A stretch of 19,120 nt of DNA from CAZXNF01 sp050741255. Lineage in GTDB: Bacteria; Pseudomonadota; Gammaproteobacteria; Burkholderiales; SG8-41. The DNA is taken from assembly GCA_050741255.1 (NCBI GenBank), contig JBOIEQ010000080.1:1-19120 (forward strand), written 5' to 3'. Below are positions 14,471 to 19,120 of this stretch, in pieces; the stretch's first letter is position 1; each line of letters starts with the position of its first letter. Both the position numbers and the translations under genes were made by a program. The notes under the pieces were generated by a model. The model searched no databases. It had not been told where the DNA came from and saw only the letters and a list, made by a program, of their open reading frames with translations.

Positions 14471-15310
14471 CTAGTAGTGGCGGGGTGCTTCGCGCTTGAT
14501 TCCCAGGCCCATGTCCATGGGGGCGTCCTGCAGCAGTTCCATCGAGTGTCGCTTCTGCTGTTCGGGATCGTCGCGGGTCAGCGTCGGCAGATTGTTGACG
14601 GTGCCGTTGGCCTCGGAAACCCGCTTCTCCAGCGCCGCGGCGGGTTTGAAGAACATGTGGGCGAACTTGGACCATGGCACCGACCCGAACAGCACCGTCG
14701 TCGCGAGGATGTAGAGGCCGAACAGCAGGAGGGACCACGCGCTGACCGCGGCCAGCGCCCCCGCCCACGCGAGGCCCAGCGTCACGCTCGCGAGCAGGGA
14801 GAGGATGAACAGGTCCGCGCGCATCAGGCGGAACGGCGAGTTGCCCTCGGCGGCCACGTCCACCCGGATGAAGAACCAGAACCAGTAGCCGCCGAGGCAG
14901 ACCATGAGGCCGCCGATCCACCAGAGCTGCGCGACGAGGGGCGGCGTTGGCGCGGCCGCCGTCGGATAGCAGAACACCATGAGCACGGTCGTGGCGATGT
15001 GCATCACGAATCCGTACATGGTCAGCAGGTGCGCAACGCGGCGCCGCGGGTTGCAGAATTCTCCGGAGGCGAGGACGTCGACCACAGCGGTTTTCACCGC
15101 GAGGCTTACGAGCTCGCCACCGGCCACCGGCCGCGTCTCCCGGCTTTTCGACTGGCGCCAGTTGTCGAAAAAGTATTTGGCACTGCCCTTGTGCAGGATG
15201 TCGAACAGCGTGCCCACGACCACCGCGACGATCATCAACAGGACGTAGCCCTGCATGATGGACGGCGGCACTAGGTTGCTAAACGCCGCAAACGGATTGC
15301 TGGCGAACAT
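14471..15310 (-). CDS. aprM: AprM, membrane anchor of APS reductase
   Basis: This 279-aa integral membrane protein has about five hydrophobic segments (near 18-38, 93-113, 125-148, 165-185 and 190-210). Histidines lie inside or at the edge of segments: H94 and H104 in the FCNPRRRVAHLL...FVMH stretch, and H208 after the last segment. They could bind haem b as in the membrane part of QmoC/HdrE-like proteins, though this is not shown for AprM. The C-terminal 60-70 residues are hydrophilic and should be cytoplasmic near AprBA. In sulfur oxidisers the aprMBA order marks the AprM-linked lineage rather than the QmoABC-linked one; no qmo genes are in view. AGGAGG is 5 nt before ATG 15310. It is the first gene of the operon. 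Confidence 0.9.
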   Translation of the reverse strand: MFASNPFAAFSNLVPPSIMQGYVLLMIVAVVVGTLFDILHKGSAKYFFDNWRQSKSRETRPVAGGELVSLAVKTAVVDVLASGEFCNPRRRVAHLLTMYGFVMHIATTVLMVFCYPTAAAPTPPLVAQLWWIGGLMVCLGGYWFWFFIRVDVAAEGNSPFRLMRADLFILSLLASVTLGLAWAGALAAVSAWSLLLFGLYILATTVLFGSVPWSKFAHMFFKPAAALEKRVSEANGTVNNLPTLTRDDPEQQKRHSMELLQDAPMDMGLGIKREAPRHY

Positions 15311-15370
15311 TGGTTCCTCCTTGGTGGCTGGGCGCGGGCGGCGGCCACAGGCCCCCTCCCGAGTGACAGG

Positions 15371-15410
15371 ATTCTAGGCGCGGCGTCGCCGCGCGTCGTG
15401 CTAATCGTGC
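15371..15410 (-). promoter_or_regulatory. Candidate control region of the aprMBA operon
   Basis: Read on the minus strand, GCACGA is repeated with a 3-nt gap (plus-strand TCGTGC at 15396-15401 and 15405-15410). Next comes a perfect hairpin GCGCGGC-GAC-GCCGCGC (15378-15394), and then a -10-like TAGAAT (15376-15371). The arrangement sits about 60-100 nt upstream of aprM. No good -35 is present at the expected distance, so an activator binding the direct repeat is plausible. Confidence 0.35.
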
Positions 15411-15426
15411 CTATGCTCCCATAGAA

Positions 15427-15951
15427 TTAATTTGTGCGGGCCGGGCCGAGCGAACGCAATTCGAACCGCATCGCCGCCAGGTCGCCCAGCACCCAAGTGG
15501 GCGGTGCGGCAAGTCCCGCGATCGTCCCGGGATTGACCAGCCAGGTGGCGGTGCCCTTGACGCTGGGGACGCTGCGGATGTCGGCCTGGTGCGAGTGGCC
15601 GCAACACACCAGATCCCAGTCGCCGGTGCACGCCATGCCGTGGCCGTATTCCGGGTAGTGGACCAGGAAAATCTTGCGCCCGCCGAGCTCGAGGCGGGCG
15701 TCGGCGCCGTGATAGTGGAGCAGGCCGCTGCTGTTCTGGGCCAGGCGGTTCAGCGTGACGGCGTCGCCGAGGTTGTTGCCGTGGATCACGTGCAGCGGCA
15801 ATCCGAGCGCGATGGACGGGCGCAGCGTTTGCGCGCCAATGACGTCGCCGCAGTGGACGACGGCCTCCGCGCCCGCTTCCTTCGCGTCGCGCACGGCCTG
15901 CGCGAGGGCGTCCGCGCGATCGTGACTGTCGGAAATGATGCAGATCTTCAT
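15427..15951 (-). CDS. YfcE/MJ0936-family metallophosphoesterase
   Basis: This 174-aa calcineurin-like phosphodiesterase is complete in metal-binding motifs: DSHD (D8, H10), GD (D36), GNN (N59), LVHYP (H98) and GHSH (H119, H121). It is a single-domain cytoplasmic protein with two metal ions expected; the family hydrolyses phosphodiesters such as cyclic nucleotides or model substrates, and the physiological substrate is usually unknown. It ends 117 nt upstream of aprM on the same strand, so it could read into the apr operon if no terminator intervenes; I see no T-run hairpin there. The cyclic-nucleotide-binding protein at 17439 is nearby, but a link is speculative. Confidence 0.88.
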   Translation of the reverse strand: MKICIISDSHDRADALAQAVRDAKEAGAEAVVHCGDVIGAQTLRPSIALGLPLHVIHGNNLGDAVTLNRLAQNSSGLLHYHGADARLELGGRKIFLVHYPEYGHGMACTGDWDLVCCGHSHQADIRSVPSVKGTATWLVNPGTIAGLAAPPTWVLGDLAAMRFELRSLGPARTN

Positions 15952-16399
15952 GCGCGGATGTTAATGCATCGGATGCGCCTCGGGGCTGACGCTTGCCGCG
16001 GCCTGTGCGGCGCAGGCCGCGCGGGGACGGGTGCCGGCGGGTGGGGGCCGCTGGACCATCGGTCCCACCGCGCCCGGGTTCGCCGGCCGCTCGCGCGCAA
16101 CGCGCGCTGGCGGTCGTGGCTTCAGACCGGCGTGTGCAGAAGCCGCAGGGGGGGCTCGCCGAACGCCGGTACTTTTTCACCTGGACGAACCTTCCGCAAC
16201 ATCGGTATTGCGGTGCGATCGCGTGACGGATGTAGCAATACCGCATCCGCGGCATGTAGGACCAAACCGGTTGATTATTACCGGAAAAATCGGTTAGGCT
16301 TGCCGTCCGGTGGCCGCCCGGCTGCGGCAAATTCAAGCAATTCAGGCAGTTCAGAATGACCGGTTTTCCCTTTTTCGCCCGAACCCAACGAGGTTGCCC
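15952..16399. other. 448-nt divergent spacer, no gene seen
   Basis: This stretch separates the metallophosphoesterase gene from the YqjD-like gene. It holds several hairpins: GCGGCCTG/CAGGCCGC at 15998-16020, GCGCGC-AAC-GCGCGC at 16093-16107, and GGTATTGC (16204-16211) paired with GCAATACC (16235-16242). A GCGATCGC palindrome sits at 16215-16222 inside the last. Short open frames occur but none has a ribosome site or recognisable protein. Confidence 0.45.
16271..16300 (+). promoter_or_regulatory. Candidate sigma-70 promoter for the YqjD-like operon
   Basis: TTGATT (16271-16276) and TAGGCT (16295-16300) are 18 bp apart in a locally AT-richer patch, about 100 nt upstream of ATG 16400. An ACCG...CGGT inverted repeat lies in the spacer and could be an operator. 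Confidence 0.45.
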
Positions 16400-16711
16400 A
16401 TGAACGACATGACCAATGCTCCGCGCGACAAACTCATTTCCGACGTCAAGGTCGTGATTTCCGACGCCGAGGATCTCCTCAAGGCCACCGCCAGCGCCGC
16501 CGGCGAGAAGGTGGCCGCCGCCCGCGAACGCGTGCAGGACAGCCTGCACAAGGCCAAGGTGAAGCTCGCCGAAGCCGAGGAAGTCGTCATCCAGCGCGCC
16601 AAGCAGACCGCGCGCGTGACCGACGAGTACGTGCACGAGCATCCGTGGCGCTCGGTCGGCATCGCCGCCGGCGTGGGCCTGATCGTCGGCCTGCTGATCG
16701 GCCGCCGCTAG
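16400..16711 (+). CDS. DUF883 (ElaB/YqjD/YgaM) family protein
   Basis: This 103-aa protein has a long charged alanine-rich helix (about 10-75) and the conserved C-terminal YVHEHPWRSVGIAAGVGLIVGLLIGRR anchor (in part residues 77-103), a single membrane helix ending in a Gly-zipper and basic tail. Family members are inner-membrane proteins that bind ribosomes in E. coli and rise in stationary phase. ATG 16400 is chosen because it fits the usual family start and has GAGG just upstream; an earlier in-frame ATG at 16310 would add non-family sequence. It is the first of a five-gene plus-strand run and lies 8 nt before the next gene. Confidence 0.9.
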   Translation: MNDMTNAPRDKLISDVKVVISDAEDLLKATASAAGEKVAAARERVQDSLHKAKVKLAEAEEVVIQRAKQTARVTDEYVHEHPWRSVGIAAGVGLIVGLLIGRR

Positions 16712-16719
16712 GCCGCATC

Positions 16720-17139
16720 ATGCGGGGGGCACGCAAGCCTGAAGCAGGCGTGCCGCCGCCGGACGGCCAGCCCGGCCCGGGCGGTCTGTTCGATTCGCTG
16801 CGCCGGCTGCTCGCGACGCTGCTCGCGATCGCGCAGACGCGGCTCTCGCTGCTTGCCAACGAGGTCCAGGAAGAGACGCTCCGCCTGCGCCGGCTGATCG
16901 TGCTGGCATTCGCGGCGGTGTTTCTCCTCGCGCTGGGCGTCGTGCTCGGCACCGCCTATTTCATCCTGCTGCTGTGGGAAAGCCACGGCCTCGCCATCAT
17001 CGGGGTGTTTGCCCTGATCTACATCGGTGCGGGCGTGGCGTTCGGGCTCTACGTGTACCGCAAGTCGCTGGAGGGTTCGCGTCTATTCCAGGCCAGCCTT
17101 GCCGAACTGGGCAAGGACCGGGAAAGACTGTCGCCGTGA
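16720..17139 (+). CDS. YqjE-like (phage holin-superfamily) membrane protein
   Basis: This is 139 aa from ATG 16720. A short Pro/Gly-rich N-terminus leads to an amphipathic helix (LFDSLRRLLATLLAIAQTRL, about 24-43), ELANEVQEE-type residues, and two membrane helices (about 60-83 and 88-110) around LLLWESHGL. That is the YqjE pattern, and the neighbours (YqjD-like before, YqjK-like after) match the yqjDEK order. The exact function is unknown; envelope or membrane stress roles are suggested from regulation in enterobacteria. It overlaps the next gene by GTGA. Confidence 0.88.
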   Translation: MRGARKPEAGVPPPDGQPGPGGLFDSLRRLLATLLAIAQTRLSLLANEVQEETLRLRRLIVLAFAAVFLLALGVVLGTAYFILLLWESHGLAIIGVFALIYIGAGVAFGLYVYRKSLEGSRLFQASLAELGKDRERLSP

Positions 17140-17435
17140 GCTACCACAGCCGCATCGCGCACCTCGAGCAGCGCCGCGCGCTGCTGGTCGCGAACACGGC
17201 CGCGCAGCGCGTGGCGCTGGCCGGCGCTGCCGACGCGTGGCGCGGGCCGCTGGCCGTCGCCGACCGCGGCATCGCGGTGGTGCGCTTCTTCAAGCAGTAT
17301 CCCGCCATGCTCGCCGCGGTCGCGGTGGTGGCGCTGGTGCTGAAACCCGGCCCGACCTGGCGCTGGGGGCGGCGCGGTTATCTGGCCTGGCGGACCTGGC
17401 GCGCCTTCGTGCGGCCGGACGCGAATCCGCGTTAA
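17136..17435 (+). CDS. YqjK-like protein
   Basis: This 99-aa protein starts at GTG 17136, overlapping the YqjE-like stop (GTGA). The N-terminal half is a basic helix (HLEQRRALLVANTAAQRVAL), followed by one hydrophobic segment (about 53-67, QYPAMLAAVAVVALVLK) and a Trp/Arg-rich tail (RWGRRGYLAWRTWRAF). This is the usual YqjK layout. Earlier in-frame starts lie inside yqjE and are not credible. Function is unknown. Confidence 0.82.
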   Translation: MSYHSRIAHLEQRRALLVANTAAQRVALAGAADAWRGPLAVADRGIAVVRFFKQYPAMLAAVAVVALVLKPGPTWRWGRRGYLAWRTWRAFVRPDANPR

Positions 17436-17438
17436 GCC

Positions 17439-17960
17439 GTGGCGGCCAACGACCCGTCCTCCCTCGTCGTCGGGGCCCGCAAGGTCGTCGTGCCGGCCGC
17501 GCAACTGCTGCCGCAGTTGATGGGCTCGGCCTTCCTCGCGGGCTGGAAGATGGAGGAAGTTTCCACGCTCATCGAGTATCTCGGGGTGATCGAGGCGACG
17601 CCCAGCACGCTGCTGTTCCGGGAGGGCGAGCCGGGCAGTTTCCTCGCCCTGGTGCTGGAGGGCAGCGCCGACATCCTGAAACACGACATGAAGAGCGGCG
17701 CGAAGAAGCTCGCGCGCGTCGGTCCCGGCATGACCTTCGGCGAAATGGCCATCATCGACGGCGACCCGCGCTCGGCGACCTGTGTTTGCAACGAGAAGAG
17801 CCGTTTCGTGACGCTCACGCGCGAGAACTTCGTGCGCCTGATCCGCGAGCAGCCGCCGCTCGGCGTGAAGCTCCTGTTGAAAGTCACCACGCTGCTGTCG
17901 CGCCGCCTGCGCGCGACCAGCGGCCAGCTGATCGACGCCCTGCACAATCCGACGCCATGA
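17439..17960 (+). CDS. Stand-alone cyclic-nucleotide-binding domain protein
   Basis: This 173-aa protein has GTG start 17439, 3 nt after the YqjK-like stop. A helical lead (about 1-50) precedes a CNB beta-roll (about 52-135): LFREGEPGSFLALVLEGSADI, then the phosphate-binding cassette FGEMAIIDGDPRSAT (100-114) with E102 and R111, the residues that hold ribose and phosphate in cAMP/cGMP binders. A C-terminal helix follows (about 138-170). There is no winged-helix DNA-binding domain, kinase, channel or GGDEF domain, so it is not a CRP-type regulator and must act by protein contact. It overlaps the next gene by ATGA, which suggests the two proteins are made together. Confidence 0.88.
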   Translation: MAANDPSSLVVGARKVVVPAAQLLPQLMGSAFLAGWKMEEVSTLIEYLGVIEATPSTLLFREGEPGSFLALVLEGSADILKHDMKSGAKKLARVGPGMTFGEMAIIDGDPRSATCVCNEKSRFVTLTRENFVRLIREQPPLGVKLLLKVTTLLSRRLRATSGQLIDALHNPTP

Positions 17961-19120
17961 CCGCGCTCGGGCATTGCAACGTTCACGACCTGCGCGAACA
18001 GGCGCGCCGCCGGCTGCCGGGCGGCCTCTTCCAGTTCGTCGACCGCGGTTCCGAGGACGAACGGTCGCTGCGCCACAATCGCGAGGTGTTCCGGCGCATC
18101 CGGTTCCGCCCGCGCACGCTGGTGGACGTGTCCTCGCGTTCGCAGCAGATCAGCGTGTTCGGCAAGGTGCAGCACCTGCCGGTGGCGGTCGGGCCGACGG
18201 GGACCGCCGGCATGATGTGGTTTCAGGGCGACGTGGCGCTGGCGCGCGCGGCGAAGGAGGCGGGCGTGCCCTTCACCTGCGCCACCGGTTCGATCACCTC
18301 GCTGGAGGAGATCGCGCGCGACGCGGGCGGCATCCTGTGGTTCCAGCTGTACATGGCCGCCGACCGCGACCGCTCGGAACAACTGATCAGGCGCGCGCAC
18401 GCCGCGGGTTACGAGGCCCTGTTCGTCACGGTGGACGGGGTGGTGTCCGGCAACCGCGAATACAACCTGCGCCATGGCTTCACCATCCCGTTCCGCTTCT
18501 CCCTGCGCAACGTCTGGGACGTGGTGTCGCACCCGCGCTGGCTGTTCGGCACGCTCGGCCGCTGGCTCCTGCATTCGGGCATGCCGCGCTACCGCAACTT
18601 CCCGGCCGCAACCCAGGCGCGCGTGACCGCGGCGCCGATGGGACGTTCGATGCTCAAGTCCGAGGCGCTGAACTGGGAGGACATCCGCTGGGTGCGCTCG
18701 ATCTGGCCCGGCAAGCTCGTCGTGAAAGGCATCCTGCGCGCCGACGACGCGCTACTCGCCGTGCAGCACGGCTGTGATGGCGTTGTCGTCAGCAACCATG
18801 GCGGGCGCAATCTCGACGGCGCGGTGTCGCCGATCGAAGCGCTGCCCGAGGTGGTGGCGGCGGTAGGCACGAAGCTGACGGTGTTCGTCGACGGTGGCGT
18901 GCGGCGCGGCGCCGATGTGGTCAAGGCGCTGGCGCTGGGCGCCCATTGCGTGCTGCTCGGCCGGTCCACGTTGTACGGCATTGGCGCGGCCGGCGGGCCG
19001 GGGGCCAGGCGCGTGCTCGAGATGTTTCGCGACGAGATCAGCCGCGTGCTGGCGCTCCTGGGCTGTCCCGGCGTCGCGTCCCTCTCGCCGGATTTCCTGC
19101 ACCTCGACGGTGTGCATTTC
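17957..19120 (+). CDS. FMN-dependent alpha-hydroxy-acid dehydrogenase, 3' end cut by the window
   Basis: At least 388 aa with no stop inside the window; the C-terminus is missing. It matches the glycolate oxidase/L-lactate dehydrogenase/mandelate dehydrogenase family: FRPRTLVDV, PVAVGPTG (FMN phosphate side), FQLYM with the conserved Tyr, VVKGIL lysine, SNHGGRNLDG with the catalytic His and substrate-binding Arg, and FVDGGVRRGADVVKALALGA. Two pocket positions differ from spinach glycolate oxidase: Phe replaces Tyr24 (in LFQFVDRG) and Gly replaces Trp108 (in CATGSITS). A longer basic/hydrophobic insert (about 173-212, RNVWDVVSHPRWLFG...) lies where LldD and mandelate dehydrogenase have their membrane-binding loop, so a quinone-linked membrane dehydrogenase is more likely than an oxidase. 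The substrate is open. Its ATG overlaps the CNB gene (ATGA). Confidence 0.9.
   Translation, partial: MTALGHCNVHDLREQARRRLPGGLFQFVDRGSEDERSLRHNREVFRRIRFRPRTLVDVSSRSQQISVFGKVQHLPVAVGPTGTAGMMWFQGDVALARAAKEAGVPFTCATGSITSLEEIARDAGGILWFQLYMAADRDRSEQLIRRAHAAGYEALFVTVDGVVSGNREYNLRHGFTIPFRFSLRNVWDVVSHPRWLFGTLGRWLLHSGMPRYRNFPAATQARVTAAPMGRSMLKSEALNWEDIRWVRSIWPGKLVVKGILRADDALLAVQHGCDGVVVSNHGGRNLDGAVSPIEALPEVVAAVGTKLTVFVDGGVRRGADVVKALALGAHCVLLGRSTLYGIGAAGGPGARRVLEMFRDEISRVLALLGCPGVASLSPDFLHLDGVHF

Noticed and set aside
14471..15310. Reading this membrane gene as qmoC
   Set aside because: It lacks the N-terminal iron-sulfur/CCG part of QmoC and stands directly before aprBA with no qmoA or qmoB, which fits AprM.
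15952..16399. Short open frames in the spacer as a hidden gene
   Set aside because: They have no ribosome sites, are Arg/Pro/Gly-rich, and overlap hairpins and a likely promoter.
15401..16642. Minus-strand frame spanning the metallophosphoesterase, the spacer and the YqjD-like gene
   Set aside because: It crosses two supported genes in other frames and its sequence is Arg/Pro/Ala-rich filler.

Overview
The window is high-GC DNA from a proteobacterium, most likely a beta- or gammaproteobacterial sulfur oxidiser. It carries a dissimilatory sulfate adenylyltransferase (sat) and a complete APS reductase operon with the AprM membrane anchor (aprMBA). It also carries the ElaB/YqjD - YqjE - YqjK trio common in these classes. 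Genus cannot be fixed from the sequence. The right-hand end is cut inside a gene. I saw no tRNA, rRNA, CRISPR array, insertion sequence or phage gene.

Layout. (1) 161-2720, minus strand: a phosphonatase-type HAD hydrolase, an unrecognised secreted protein, and a YiiX-like permuted papain-fold lipoprotein; my reading is that the unrecognised protein is a divergent relative of its YiiX-like neighbour. (2) 3019-4359, plus strand: a membrane-anchored Ser/Thr kinase ending in a pair of EF-hands. (3) 9312-4376, minus strand: a run of DUF4139 protein, LemA, GIDE-domain membrane protein with one EF-hand, alpha/beta hydrolase, small lipoprotein and STAS/SpoIIAA-like protein, with short gaps or overlaps. 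It looks like one cell-envelope operon and converges on the kinase. (4) 9537-10715, plus strand: sat, divergent from the DUF4139 gene across a G-rich, repeat-bearing spacer. (5) 15310-10827, minus strand: aprM, aprB, aprA, then three genes not part of the textbook set (an unrecognised 135-aa protein, a SlyD-like FKBP isomerase, and a 52-aa protein). Sat and this operon converge on a perfect bidirectional terminator at 10736-10762. (6) 15427-15951, minus strand: a YfcE-like metallophosphoesterase. (7) 16400-19120, plus strand: YqjD-, YqjE- and YqjK-like envelope proteins, a stand-alone cyclic-nucleotide-binding protein, and an FMN-dependent alpha-hydroxy-acid dehydrogenase running off the end, all overlapping or nearly so.

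How the parts work together. AprBA oxidises sulfite plus AMP to APS and AprM is the likely route for electrons to the quinone pool. Sat then converts APS and pyrophosphate to sulfate and ATP. The three downstream genes are candidates for assembly or maintenance of the iron-sulfur flavoenzyme. The other prominent theme is envelope signalling: a kinase with probable periplasmic EF-hands sits next to a LemA/GIDE/DUF4139 operon whose GIDE protein also has an EF-hand. Functional links beyond the sat-apr pathway are inference from gene order.
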